DNA of 64,000 nucleotides from Natronoarchaeum mannanilyticum (GTDB taxonomy: Archaea > Halobacteriota > Halobacteria > Halobacteriales > Natronoarchaeaceae). The DNA lies in assembly GCF_039522665.1 (NCBI RefSeq), contig NZ_BAAADV010000007.1, positions 310,001-374,000 of the forward strand. The letters run 5' to 3'. The position numbers and the translations under genes are program-made. Shown here piece after piece: positions 16,167 through 24,606 of this stretch. The number at the start of each line of letters is the position of its first letter. Positions within the stretch are counted from its first letter, which is position 1. Below the pieces are notes generated by a model, which worked only from the letters and a program-made list of their open reading frames with translations, searched no databases and was not told the origin of the DNA.

Positions 16167-16955
16167 ATGAACGTAAGCAAGCAATATGTAGTGATTGTGC
16201 TAGCGATTTTGGCGGTGAGCGGTGCGACTGGCGTTGTCGCAGGCGACGAACACACGACGACTGTGGCGCCCTCCAACAACAGTACGACGACTGCGACTTC
16301 GACGCCGACAGCAACGTCTACTCCAGCAGAGACACCGCGAGAAGATTCGGCTAGCACGACACAAACGACGGAAACGACAGGCGAATCGGTTCAAGAACAA
16401 GTGAAAGACGAAATTCCTGGCGGAGAATCGACGACAAGCTCCGATGCAGCGTCTGGCGGCCAAGATTGCATTCAGGTCACGGTGAACAACGGAGACACCA
16501 CGACGAAAGAGTGCGTCCCAAGGTTCTACCACCGCGTAGACCCAGCGACAGAGGTAGTTGCGGTAGACTGGGATAGCGACGTAGTCACGATTGTAATCGA
16601 CTCAGAACGCCCACAGCAGGTCACTGTCGTCGATACCAACTCAATCGAGAGTTCCGGGTCTGGTGACGTCACGTACGTCCAAGAGACGCTGTCTTCTGGG
16701 CGGAACGTTATCCGTATCCAGGCCGCCGAGGAATCAGGTGACAAGACGCTCACGGTCGGAACGAGTGCTGACCTTGACTACCTGTCCAACCCCGGGGAGC
16801 CGTTCCTCGAGGATGGTCTCCGTACGTCGCTCCTGTATATGGCAGCCCTCGGTGGTTCCCTCGGGTCACTACTCGTAGCGACGCTGTATGCCTACTACCG
16901 GTGGCGTAAGCTGCAAAATGGATGGACTGACGTCCTCAAGGAATACAAACCATGA
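16167..16955 (+). CDS. Secreted Thr-rich, membrane-anchored structural-module protein
   Basis: The ATG at 16167 is preceded by GGTGAT at 16157-16162, a good ribosome site; upstream TTG/GTG codons give a four-residue extension. The protein has an N-terminal signal (YVVIVLAILAVSGATGVVAG), a Thr/Ser/Glu-rich stalk to about residue 90, a Cys pair (CIQVTVNNGDTTTKEC), a beta-rich domain, and a C-terminal TM (LLYMAALGGSLGSLLVATLY) with a basic tail. This is the layout of a stalked surface protein. The next gene overlaps it as ATGA. Confidence 0.6.
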   Translation: MNVSKQYVVIVLAILAVSGATGVVAGDEHTTTVAPSNNSTTTATSTPTATSTPAETPREDSASTTQTTETTGESVQEQVKDEIPGGESTTSSDAASGGQDCIQVTVNNGDTTTKECVPRFYHRVDPATEVVAVDWDSDVVTIVIDSERPQQVTVVDTNSIESSGSGDVTYVQETLSSGRNVIRIQAAEESGDKTLTVGTSADLDYLSNPGEPFLEDGLRTSLLYMAALGGSLGSLLVATLYAYYRWRKLQNGWTDVLKEYKP

Positions 16956-17845
16956 TTCGAGAGAAACCGACACCGACGCGAGAAGAAGTGCTGGAGACGC
17001 TTCGCGTAGACCGAGCGAAAGCTGGGTTGAAGCAAACAAAGATCCGCTCAGGTGCGGCGCTCGTCGCTTTGGCGATGATATTCCTCGGGGTGTGGATTCT
17101 CCTTGGGAACAAAATCGTCATCAGCGACGAAATGAAGGTGCTGATCGTCTCTGCAATCGGGATCGGCATCGTCAGCGCTCCGTACATGATTGCGTTCGTG
17201 AAGAAACTCTGGAACCCTCCCCAAGTGTTCGTTATCCGGGTGAACGTCACGAAGAAGGACATCATCCGAGTGTTCACGGGTGCGCCAGACCTCTGGGACG
17301 ACGTCGATATCGTCTCCGGTGAACCCTACGAGTTCGCCGTTGGTAACCGAATGTGCTACGTCGTTGTTGACTTCGAGCACACCGACGATATCCCGGAGAA
17401 CCCTCCCGAAGGTCACGAGCACGAAGAACTCGCCAAACACGTCCCTGACGACGCGAGTGGGTACGTGGCTACAGGGTCGTGGCTCGGTGAAGCCGACGAC
17501 GCTGAAATCGTGCAGGATCGGAATCGTATCGAAGAGAATCGGCGTCGGAACGACGTGTGGGCGCGTATTGGCGAGAAGATCTACTCGAACATCGAGAAGA
17601 TTGGCCGGAACGCCGAACACCGCCATCACAAACAGCTGACTGACCACTCGATGGAGTCGAGCCTGTTCAACGGCGGTTCAGGCATTAAGGACGAAGTGAT
17701 GGACGCTGTGCCCGAGCTGCGAGAGCTTGAGGACGGCAAAACGATGGTGGAGATTATCGAGGACGAAGTTGACCGGCAGATGGAAGACCTGAACACTGCC
17801 GACAACACGTCCGGTGCCTCCCAAGGGGTGAGTCGTGATGAGTAG
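16952..17845 (+). CDS. Two-TM protein with cytoplasmic helical domain
   Basis: The 297-residue protein has a charged N-terminal helix, then two TM segments (residues about 32-50 and 62-84), and a roughly 210-residue soluble C-terminus. It has no signal peptide. The end is acidic and helical (EIIEDEVDRQMEDLNT). It overlaps both neighbours and precedes the NTPase, which suggests a membrane partner for that ATPase, as in the ORF7/VP8 pair of pleolipoviruses; the partnership is inference. Confidence 0.55.
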   Translation: MIREKPTPTREEVLETLRVDRAKAGLKQTKIRSGAALVALAMIFLGVWILLGNKIVISDEMKVLIVSAIGIGIVSAPYMIAFVKKLWNPPQVFVIRVNVTKKDIIRVFTGAPDLWDDVDIVSGEPYEFAVGNRMCYVVVDFEHTDDIPENPPEGHEHEELAKHVPDDASGYVATGSWLGEADDAEIVQDRNRIEENRRRNDVWARIGEKIYSNIEKIGRNAEHRHHKQLTDHSMESSLFNGGSGIKDEVMDAVPELRELEDGKTMVEIIEDEVDRQMEDLNTADNTSGASQGVSRDE

Positions 17846-18908
17846 TGACGACCGGTGGGTGTCAGCGGAACTGCGTGAAGCCCTTGCTCGTGGTGACCTA
17901 CCCGCGCTCGCCGAGGCCGGACTGCTCGAGCAGCAAGACCTCGAATACTTGCTGTCGTTCAAGCGGTCGGTAGAGGATGCTGAAGACACCGACCGCTACC
18001 AGGAACTACTGATGCAGGCAGTTTCGAAGAAGATCAACAAAGCGGTCGAATACGGGAATTTGAGCGTGATGAGTCACGCAAACGGAATCTCTCAAGATCG
18101 CGTCGATGCATCCACGGTAACCTTCCGCGATAAGATGGAGGAGCTGTGGAAGCCACAGGACAGAGACCACATGCTCAATCTTGTCATCTACGCCCCGCCT
18201 CCACCTACCGGCCCAACGGGTGTCGGGAAGACTGACACAGCCTACACCCTCATCGAAGGCGGTGAGCTGGTGCACAGTGAGTACGGTGGGCTCACGGCAG
18301 CGTCGAACAACACGACTGACCCGTTCGACGACGTACAGTCGTGGACAGAACTCGAAGACTGGCTGGAAGCAACGGACGGGACGAAGGTGTTCCTCTGGGA
18401 CGAAGCGGCGCAAGTCCTCCAGTTCGACGATATCAACGCTGGCCGGGCGCTCTCTCGCCTCATTAAGCTGCTCCGGAAGTACGAGTGCCACCTGATCCTG
18501 ATTGGCCACACAGGGAAGGACATCCCGAAGGACGTCCGTCGAATGGTGCTGTTCTGTCTCAAGGAGAGCAAGTACAAGGCGGAAATCGGGGCTGGTCTCG
18601 AAGAGGATCAGGCCGGGTGGATGCAAATCAAGAACGTGCTGTTCCGGCTCGGAAACATCAAAGAAACCGCGATTGACTACGAATCGATTGGTGACAAGGG
18701 TCACTTCACGTTCGACGACGAGGAGGGAGACAGTGGGTCGAGTGTGAATAAAAAGCCGGAGTGCTGGGCGCTTTCGAAGCGCTCAGGTAACGTTTGTGGA
18801 AACGACGCGATTACACCGGAGGATGACCCTGTCCTGTGCGTGAATCATCGTAGGGCGGATGTTGAGGAAGCGAGGGAGCGACGAGAGAACTCCGAGTCTG
18901 GGAGTTAA
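17838..18908 (+). CDS. P-loop NTPase (pleolipovirus VP8-like) with zinc-binding tail
   Basis: The ATG at 17838 lies inside the end of the upstream gene (stop 17843-17845). GPTGVGKT near residue 125 is the Walker A motif and VFLWDEAAQ near 190 is the Walker B region. LLRKYECHLILIGHTGK reads as the sensor strand. The tail has Cys/His spacing CWALSKRSGNVCG...CVNH that could bind zinc. An NTPase ending the structural cluster is a hallmark of pleolipoviruses, where it may power assembly or genome handling; that role is not proven. Confidence 0.7.
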   Translation: MSSDDRWVSAELREALARGDLPALAEAGLLEQQDLEYLLSFKRSVEDAEDTDRYQELLMQAVSKKINKAVEYGNLSVMSHANGISQDRVDASTVTFRDKMEELWKPQDRDHMLNLVIYAPPPPTGPTGVGKTDTAYTLIEGGELVHSEYGGLTAASNNTTDPFDDVQSWTELEDWLEATDGTKVFLWDEAAQVLQFDDINAGRALSRLIKLLRKYECHLILIGHTGKDIPKDVRRMVLFCLKESKYKAEIGAGLEEDQAGWMQIKNVLFRLGNIKETAIDYESIGDKGHFTFDDEEGDSGSSVNKKPECWALSKRSGNVCGNDAITPEDDPVLCVNHRRADVEEARERRENSESGS

Positions 18909-19048
18909 CGTCCTTGCTCGCGTGCGCGCTCGCCGCGCGCTTGCGTGCGATTGGCGGTTGGATACCCCCTCCCCCTCTCCCGGCAGTGTCCGGGACTATT
19001 TGTTGTTATGCAGTCAGGGTTATTGGCAACGAAGAATGAATTTCTATC
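18909..19048. other. Gap with GC-rich inverted repeat and candidate terminator
   Basis: CGCGCGCTCGCCGCGCGC-type pairing near 18925-18945 and CCGGCAGTGTCCGGG near 18984-18998, followed by ACTATTTGTTGTTATG, look like termination signals for the structural operon. The AT-rich sequence after 19000 probably holds the tatA promoter, giving it independent expression. Confidence 0.4.
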
Positions 19049-19252
19049 ATGATACAAAATACTGTAATGTTCGTTGGCGGATTGCCCGGTGGGCCAGAAA
19101 TGCTCGTGATTCTCCTGCTAGCGGTGTTGCTGTTTGGTGCGAACAAAATCCCGAAGCTCGCACGCAGCAGTGGACAGGCTATTGGCGAGTTCAAGAAAGG
19201 GCGCGAAGAGCTTGAAGAGGAACTGAAGGAGTCGGCGAGCGAGAGTGAGTAG
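19049..19252 (+). CDS. tatA: Twin-arginine translocase subunit TatA, provirus-borne
   Basis: This 67-residue protein has the complete TatA plan: a short N-terminus with GGPE, one TM helix (MLVILLLAVLLFGA), the FGANKIPKLARSSGQAIG hinge and amphipathic helix, and an acidic coiled tail. TatA oligomerises in the membrane to let folded proteins with RR signals through. It lies between the structural operon and the integrase, inside the element, and ends four bases before the convergent integrase stop. The same element encodes a Tat-signal spike-like protein, so a viral supply of translocase for spike export is a direct hypothesis. Capture of a host gene is the likely origin. Confidence 0.88.
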   Translation: MIQNTVMFVGGLPGGPEMLVILLLAVLLFGANKIPKLARSSGQAIGEFKKGREELEEELKESASESE

Positions 19253-19255
19253 CGC

Positions 19256-20821
19256 TTAGTCGATACCGAGCGGGTCTACCGTCGCAACTACGTTCCCATC
19301 TGGGTCAAGTAGTGAGTGTAGCCCATCGTCGGTACGCTTGACGGCGAGATTGTCGCCACCATGTTCTTTCAGTGTTCCGAACGGCACATAGACTGTTGTT
19401 TCGCCGTCATCGCCGGCATACGGGAGTGATATCGGCACGGTCTCATCGTCGGTAGGGCTGGCAGAACCCATCAGGGAGTGCCCGACGACGCTCTCGATCT
19501 TGTCTTGGTGCGTCGATTTCAGACTCTCGGAAAGGTCGGCTGGATCTCGAACGATTTGCGAGGGGGAATCAAGGAGGGTTTCGGCGAGCGCGTCATCCTC
19601 GCCGTACGTATCGAGGTAATCGACGAACCACTGCGGACGCATATCCTGTTCTAGTTGTTGACCGCATCGAGGGCAGTAGCGCATGCCGGTATCGACGGAG
19701 ACGTTGCAGTTCGGGCAATTCTCGATCGGAGAGATACTGCGCGCATCGTCGTTTTCAGCCTCTATACCGAAGGTGTCGAGGATTTGGCTGTTGACGTCCT
19801 CACCCGTCAAGTGCTCGTAACGCTTCAACTGCCCGCTCTCCCGCGCCCACCCTGCTCGATACTCGATTTCTCGGTCGCTCATCCCTCTGAGTGCCCAAAT
19901 CGTCACCGCTGCGTGTTTCAAGTTATGTGGATGAAGTTTGCTCTCCTCGATATCGTAATCTCGCGCCAGACGCTTCATTCTCCGTCTGAAAATCGGGGGT
20001 GAAATGGAACCGTCATCATCTGGATCGTTCCTGTCCCAATGGCGGCCTATTTTGTGGAATAGAGGTGCTTCGTCATCGTCAGGGCGGGGATGCTCGTTCC
20101 GAAGGTACGACCGGACGTAGCCAGCAGAGAAAGTAGCGACGTGGGTGCGCCCTTCACTTCCTTTCTGTCCCAGCGCTTGCTCGTTCAGGCTGATTTCACC
20201 GACAGCTGCTCCCTCCTCGTACTCAAAGTCTTGGACGCGTAGAGCGCATAAGGCACCGATTCTGAGGCCGAGGTCAATCAGGACGGAGAACATGGCTTTG
20301 TCCCGAATTCGGTTGCTAGTTTCCGAAATCAGCACGCGCACCTCCTCCGGCGAAAGGATGTCGTCCTCGTCGATTTTCCCGCCAGAGTCGTCGGTTGCGA
20401 GGGATATGTCGTCTTTGTTTGCGGGTACGTCGTTTTCGACTTCGCCGAGGAACGATCTAACTGCTTTCTGGTAGTTCCGCTTGGAACCGTCGGTGAGATC
20501 GCGTTCGCGTGCGATCTGGCTGATTGCGCTTGTCCAATCGAATTTGTCGGCTTCGCCCAGAGGAATTCGACGCTCTTCGATTTCCTCTTCAGTAAGTTCC
20601 TCACCTTCATCGTCTTCTTTGTTTGGTGAAGTTCGGAGGTGTTCGCGGACGGTGAGTAGGCGGGCAATGTGGCGTTCTTGTGTGGATTCAGCTAAGGATT
20701 CGAGTTCGTTGTTTAGCCAGAGTTCGACGAGCTTCCGATCGTTCCGAGGGAGCTCTTGGATGTCTTCGAGTCTGTTCTGTAGGCGGGTTTTATCATTGTT
20801 CGGGTCGTTGACCGATGGCAC
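19256..20821 (-). CDS. Tyrosine integrase with C-terminal zinc ribbon
   Basis: The 521-residue recombinase has an N-terminal core-binding region, GLRIGALCALRV (box I Arg) near residue 190, HPHNLKHAA near 296 (Lys where HxLR is usual) with RAGWAR after it, and the likely nucleophile in KRYEHLTG near 334. A CPNC...CPRCGQQ zinc ribbon follows at about 373-386, then a 130-residue extension ending in a beta domain (VYVPFGTLKEHGG). This ribbon arrangement is frequent in haloarchaeal proviral integrases. It marks the right end of the provirus; the neighbour at 20947 is a host gene. Confidence 0.85.
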   Translation of the reverse strand: MPSVNDPNNDKTRLQNRLEDIQELPRNDRKLVELWLNNELESLAESTQERHIARLLTVREHLRTSPNKEDDEGEELTEEEIEERRIPLGEADKFDWTSAISQIARERDLTDGSKRNYQKAVRSFLGEVENDVPANKDDISLATDDSGGKIDEDDILSPEEVRVLISETSNRIRDKAMFSVLIDLGLRIGALCALRVQDFEYEEGAAVGEISLNEQALGQKGSEGRTHVATFSAGYVRSYLRNEHPRPDDDEAPLFHKIGRHWDRNDPDDDGSISPPIFRRRMKRLARDYDIEESKLHPHNLKHAAVTIWALRGMSDREIEYRAGWARESGQLKRYEHLTGEDVNSQILDTFGIEAENDDARSISPIENCPNCNVSVDTGMRYCPRCGQQLEQDMRPQWFVDYLDTYGEDDALAETLLDSPSQIVRDPADLSESLKSTHQDKIESVVGHSLMGSASPTDDETVPISLPYAGDDGETTVYVPFGTLKEHGGDNLAVKRTDDGLHSLLDPDGNVVATVDPLGID

Positions 20822-20946
20822 GCTTGGTCGGGACTTCAGAGGATTAGGATTAATACCTTTCCGACGCGAATCCGCCCGGGACTACATATAAAAAATATTA
20901 TATTTCTTGCGAACAGCTGCTGCCAACGGATACGGCCTCTATGAAC

Positions 20947-21444
20947 TCAGGGACGTGCTGTCTCGGCCACGGCTTCCCGCACGTCCTCGATCACGGCTGC
21001 GAAGTCCGTCTCCCCCTCGTCTTCGACCCACCGATAGGTGACCGTCCCGGCGTCGTCGAGGACGAAGATGCTCCGTTCGGCCGCCTCAAACAGATCGTAC
21101 ATCTCGGGGTCGACGACGCCGTACTCGCGGATGACCTCGTGGTCCCAGTCCGAGAGCATCGGGAAATTGAGTTCCTCGCGCATGATCCAGACGTTCTGGG
21201 CCGGCGGGAGGTCGACGCTGATCCCGTACACGCCGGCGTCCAGCTCGTCGAAGCGGTGCATCGAGTCTCGGAATGTGCACATCTCGGCCGTACAGCCGCT
21301 GGTGAACGCCGCAGGGAAGAACGCCAGGACGACCGGCCCGTCGCCGAGCGCCTCGGTGAGCGCGAACGGTTCGATATCGTTGTACGCCTCACCGCCCGCT
21401 TTCGGCAGCGCGAACTCCGGCGCCGTCTCGCCTACGTCGAGCAT
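20947..21444 (-). CDS. Peroxiredoxin (AhpC/TSA, Bcp-like)
   Basis: The start is taken at the ATG at 21444 (MLDVGETAPEFALPK). This 165-residue thioredoxin-fold peroxidase reduces hydrogen peroxide and organic peroxides with a peroxidatic Cys in FTSGCTAEMCTF; the second Cys five residues later is the typical Bcp resolving position. PAAFTSGC supplies the PxxxTxxC motif. It is the first host-type gene to the right of the provirus, transcribed toward it. Composition is GC-rich like the following core genes. Confidence 0.88.
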   Translation of the reverse strand: MLDVGETAPEFALPKAGGEAYNDIEPFALTEALGDGPVVLAFFPAAFTSGCTAEMCTFRDSMHRFDELDAGVYGISVDLPPAQNVWIMREELNFPMLSDWDHEVIREYGVVDPEMYDLFEAAERSIFVLDDAGTVTYRWVEDEGETDFAAVIEDVREAVAETARP

Positions 21445-21614
21445 ACCGTAGATACGACGCCGAGCGAGTAAATGTTCCACCGCGGAGCGCGCTACGCGCG
21501 ACAGGGGTTCGACGACTGGTCGAAAAGCGACTGGGATCGAAACTTGTGGCGGGCGAGTGCTACCGCGGGCGTCAGGTATTTGGTATGCGGTCACATGGTA
21601 CAAATCGGATCGAC

Positions 21615-21884
21615 ATGCAACCGTGCCACAACTGTCAGGCGGTCATCGACGAGTACCTCTTGGATAAACAACTCGAACCCCTGCGCGAACTCACGGTCGA
21701 CGACTTCAACCTCTGTGCGGACTGCACGACGGTCGTCGACGACGCGTGCGTGGAATGTGGCGGCGCGGTCTACGTCCCCCGAACCGAAGACGAGACGCCC
21801 GACTACTGCCCGGCCTGTCGTTCCCGCCGGATCGAGCGCACCGGCGTCGATCCGGGCTGGCATCGCGAGAGCGTCTCCGCCTGA
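21615..21884 (+). CDS. Conserved haloarchaeal zinc-binding protein (DUF7571-like)
   Basis: The start is the ATG at 21615 (MQPCHNCQAVIDEYLLDKQL). The protein has three metal-binding pairs: CHNC, CADC/CVECGG and CPACRSRR. The LEPLRELTVDDFNLCADC core is strongly conserved in a haloarchaeal family I know as DUF7571. Function is unknown. It stands alone between the peroxiredoxin and the DnaJ-domain gene. Confidence 0.75.
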   Translation: MQPCHNCQAVIDEYLLDKQLEPLRELTVDDFNLCADCTTVVDDACVECGGAVYVPRTEDETPDYCPACRSRRIERTGVDPGWHRESVSA

Positions 21885-22115
21885 CGCGGTCGGAGACCCT
21901 TTCGGCGGATCAGAAAGCGAGTAGCCCCGGAACCACCCCTCGGCTGCGACCTGAGACGGCGGTAGCGACATCGTTGCAGACGCACTCAAGTTGTTTTCCA
22001 AATAGTTTAGGTTGCGTGCCGATTCGCCGGTGAAGTTGATCCGCCGACACGTATTATAGCCCCACAGAAACTTTGCAAAAAATATTTTTACTCTCAGATA
22101 GAGAGATCTATTAAG

Positions 22116-22922
22116 ATGGATCGCCCGTACAGCGTTCTCGGCGTGACTCCGGGGGCGGACGAGGAGGTCGTCCGCGACGCCTACCGTTCGCTCATGAAAG
22201 ACCACCACCCGGACCACGGCGGTTCCACCGAGGAGTTCATCCGGATCAAGGAAGCCTACGAGGCGATCCAGCAAAACGACGCCGCTGTGCGCGCTGGCCG
22301 GGCCGGCGACTCCGGTCCCGTACGTCGCTCCACGGACGGCGGAACGACGGCGAAAACGGGCGGAGCGGGAGCACACGCGGCCCGCGGCGGCGCCGTCGAA
22401 CTCACCGAACACGCCGATCCGGACGCGGTCGATTGCTGTCGCGGGATCGGTCTGGAACTGCGCGGCGAGTACCTGACGCTGCGACTGGTCGCACTGGTCG
22501 AAAACGCCGACCTGACCGAGTTCGTCGCCTCGCACATGCTGGAGGGCAACGAAGAACGACCGGTCGCGTTCGTCACCGTCGAGAACGCGAGCGACGGGAC
22601 CGTCAGGTGGCGCGGTAACCAGTGTCTCTCCTTTGTCGGCAGCGACGGGAGCCGGTACGAGAGCGCTGTCGAGTACTGCGCGTCGGATCCGAAGCTACCG
22701 GCCGACTGGACTGGCTCGGACGTCACCGTCGAGCCGGGGGCGCAGCTGCGCGCGGTCGTCATCGCCGAAGAACTGCCGTCCGATGTCGCCGTGACCGAGC
22801 TCTCGTACACGCAGAACGTGTTCGCCCGACGCGGCGGGGGGAGCGGCATCGAGGACAAAGAGCGGTTCCGGATCCCGGTTCGGACGAGTGTGAAACCACT
22901 GCTCTCGCAGGCTCCGTTCTGA
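22116..22922 (+). CDS. DnaJ (J-domain) protein
   Basis: Residues 1-50 form a J-domain: YSVLGVTPGADEEVVRDAYR, then HHPDHGG with the HPD signature that stimulates DnaK/Hsp70 ATPase. About residue 55 onward is a Ser/Gly/Ala linker and then a roughly 170-residue beta-rich domain with no zinc repeats, so it is not a canonical DnaJ. The gene has an AT-rich promoter (AAAAAATATTTTTAC near 22076) and a very short leader. The C-terminal domain probably gives the specific client or membrane-related role, unknown here. Confidence 0.8.
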   Translation: MDRPYSVLGVTPGADEEVVRDAYRSLMKDHHPDHGGSTEEFIRIKEAYEAIQQNDAAVRAGRAGDSGPVRRSTDGGTTAKTGGAGAHAARGGAVELTEHADPDAVDCCRGIGLELRGEYLTLRLVALVENADLTEFVASHMLEGNEERPVAFVTVENASDGTVRWRGNQCLSFVGSDGSRYESAVEYCASDPKLPADWTGSDVTVEPGAQLRAVVIAEELPSDVAVTELSYTQNVFARRGGGSGIEDKERFRIPVRTSVKPLLSQAPF

Positions 22923-22961
22923 CGCGCGCAAAATACGACCGTTTGAATTTGTCGGGGCCGA

Positions 22962-24161
22962 TCAGACGCCGTCGACGCCGCGACCCAGTTCCAGCACCTC
23001 GGCGTCGGCGGCGTCCCGCTCGGCGCGCTCGAACAGGTCGTCGGGCTCGCGGGTCTCGATCGTCGAGAGATCGCCGTGGGTCTCGGCCTGGTCGGGCGCG
23101 AACCGGTTGCAGCCCGCGGGAATCGTCGCCGTCGAGTACGTGCCCACGTCCTTCGCGCGCTCGATCAGCTCCTGCTTGTCGACCGACAGCAGCGGGCGGT
23201 GGATCGGCAGATCCGTCGCCCGGCTCGTCACGCCGAGATTCGTCGCGGTCTGGCTGGACTTCTGGCCGATCGCCTCGCCCGTCACGATGCCGACGGCGCC
23301 CGCCTCCTCGGCGACGTGCTCGGCGAGCCGGTACATGTACCGCCTGAAGGCGAGCATCCGGCCTTGCTCGAACGTCCGGGCGAGGAGGTCGACCGTCTCG
23401 CCGGCGTCGACGACGCGCAGGTCGAACTCGTAGTTCGGCGCATACGCAGCGAGCGTGCGGACCGATTCGACGGCGCGCTCGCGGTGGTCGACGCCGCCGT
23501 ACTCGCCCAGATCCAGATAGACGGGGACGATCGGGCAGCCCCGGCGCATCACCTCGAACGCGGCGACCGGCGAGTCGATGCCGCCGCTGATCAGCGCGAC
23601 CAGCGGCTCCTGGGTGCCGATCGGGAGTCCGCCGGGGCCCGGAACTTTCTCGAGGAAGACGAACGCCTTGCCGTCGCGGATCTCGACGGAAAATTCCAGG
23701 TCCGGGTCGTCGAGGTCGACTTCGGGCTCGAACTCGTCCTCGACGGCCTCCCAGATCGCCGTGCCGCCGAAGCGCTGGGCGTCCTCGCTGTCGAAGGGAA
23801 CGTCGCGGTCCGCCCGGCGGCCCCGAACCGCGAACGACCCGCCGTCGTAGTGTTCGCGCGCAGTACGAGCCAAGATGTCCTCGATGGCGTCGCGCTCGGC
23901 CGGGACGACCGTCGCGGCGCTGGCCGAGACGACGCCCGGCGCGCTCGCGGCGGCCTCGACGGCGTCCTCGACCTGCGCCTCGCTGGTGTGGATCAGCGGT
24001 CGCGACCAGCGGCGCTCGACCTCGCCGTCGATCTCGCGGTCGGCGACGAGCGCCTGGAGGTTCGCGATCAGGCGCCGCTCCATGGCCCCCTGAACCTTGC
24101 TGCTCTTGGTGTTGAGTTCCCCGTGGCGGACGAGGACCGTGTCCGCTCCCGGCGGTTGCAT
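22962..24161 (-). CDS. thiI: tRNA 4-thiouridine synthase ThiI
   Basis: The start at the ATG at 24161 gives 399 residues (MQPPGADTVLVRHGELNTKS). ThiI activates uridine-8 of tRNA by adenylation and delivers sulfur. The N-terminal ferredoxin-like/THUMP region runs to about 165. The PP-loop SGGIDSPVA of the AANH domain sits near residue 180, and GEAIGQKSSQT plus the PIHRPLLSVDKQELIERAK stretch are family signatures. There is no rhodanese domain, as is usual in archaea. It lies divergent to the small gene at 24294, with a palindromic operator between them. Confidence 0.92.
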   Translation of the reverse strand: MQPPGADTVLVRHGELNTKSSKVQGAMERRLIANLQALVADREIDGEVERRWSRPLIHTSEAQVEDAVEAAASAPGVVSASAATVVPAERDAIEDILARTAREHYDGGSFAVRGRRADRDVPFDSEDAQRFGGTAIWEAVEDEFEPEVDLDDPDLEFSVEIRDGKAFVFLEKVPGPGGLPIGTQEPLVALISGGIDSPVAAFEVMRRGCPIVPVYLDLGEYGGVDHRERAVESVRTLAAYAPNYEFDLRVVDAGETVDLLARTFEQGRMLAFRRYMYRLAEHVAEEAGAVGIVTGEAIGQKSSQTATNLGVTSRATDLPIHRPLLSVDKQELIERAKDVGTYSTATIPAGCNRFAPDQAETHGDLSTIETREPDDLFERAERDAADAEVLELGRGVDGV

Positions 24162-24270
24162 GCGCCCCCGTACTCGTCGGTAGGATATACGCGCTTTGGA
24201 CGCCGTCGGACGGGGGGATATCTGTCGCCTCCGCGAGCAGAATCTTAGGCAGACCAAAACCCTTTTAGAT

Positions 24271-24284
24271 TTAGGCCTGCCTAA
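24271..24284. promoter_or_regulatory. Palindromic TTAGGC-CT-GCCTAA operator
   Basis: A perfect 6-bp inverted repeat lies just after the TATA-like CTTTTAGAT (24262-24270) and 10 bases before the ATG at 24294; another half-site TTAGGC is at 24245-24250. The pattern resembles DtxR/IdeR-type metal-regulator sites, and the next gene but one is the iron-storage dpsA. Binding by such a regulator is inference. Confidence 0.45.
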
Positions 24285-24293
24285 TCACACTCG

Positions 24294-24461
24294 ATGGACG
24301 CCGAGGCCGACACCGAACGTACGCAAACAGTCGACGAGGAGGACGCGGACGACCACGTCGTGACCGCCTGCGAAACCTGCCCGGGGAAGACGGTCTTCAC
24401 CGAGCGGGACAACAGCGACGCCTGGATCGCGACCGACCTCGCGGTGACGCCCGAGCGATAG
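24294..24461 (+). CDS. Small conserved haloarchaeal protein (55 aa, DUF7331-like)
   Basis: The frame MDAEADTERTQTVDEEDADD... has one CETCPGK motif and ends with SDAWIATDLAV. CETCPGKTVFTERDNSDAWI matches small haloarchaeal proteins annotated as DUF7331, as far as I recall. It has a palindromic operator at its promoter and probably a leaderless transcript. Function is unknown. Confidence 0.65.
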   Translation: MDAEADTERTQTVDEEDADDHVVTACETCPGKTVFTERDNSDAWIATDLAVTPER

Positions 24462-24606
24462 ACGCTTCTCCCCCACGATCTACTCTCGAAGGTAGTTTCC
24501 GACGAGTCACAGGTATCAGCTTGCGGAATGGAAGAACGGTCGCTCGTACGCGCACGAAAAGGAAGCCGACTCTAACTGCGAAACGGGCGAGCGCCGCGTC
24601 GTCAGT

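Larger units (their letters stand above)
437..20946. mobile_element. Integrated virus/plasmid (pleolipovirus-like provirus)
   Basis: The span combines regulators, an RM cassette, an origin plus replication protein, a pleolipovirus-like structural block (four-TM protein, spike-like protein, small membrane proteins, NTPase), tatA and an integrase at its right end. Host metabolic genes begin at 20947. The right boundary should lie between 20822 and 20946. The left boundary is not visible: I found no direct repeat of att type and the recombinase fragment at 3-356 may be inside or outside. Size of about 20 kb is larger than most described pleolipoviruses. Confidence 0.65.

Noticed and set aside
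15075-16184. 369-residue minus-strand frame
   Set aside because: It lies antisense to the calcium-repeat surface gene, is rich in Val/Arg with no domain, and spans two operon junctions. The plus-strand genes have signals, anchors and overlaps.
20822-20946. tRNA-type attachment site at the right end of the provirus
   Set aside because: GCGAATCCGCCCGGG only loosely resembles a T-arm and no matching copy was found on the left.
23076-24248. 390-residue plus-strand frame
   Set aside because: It is antisense to thiI, whose PP-loop and family signatures are clear.
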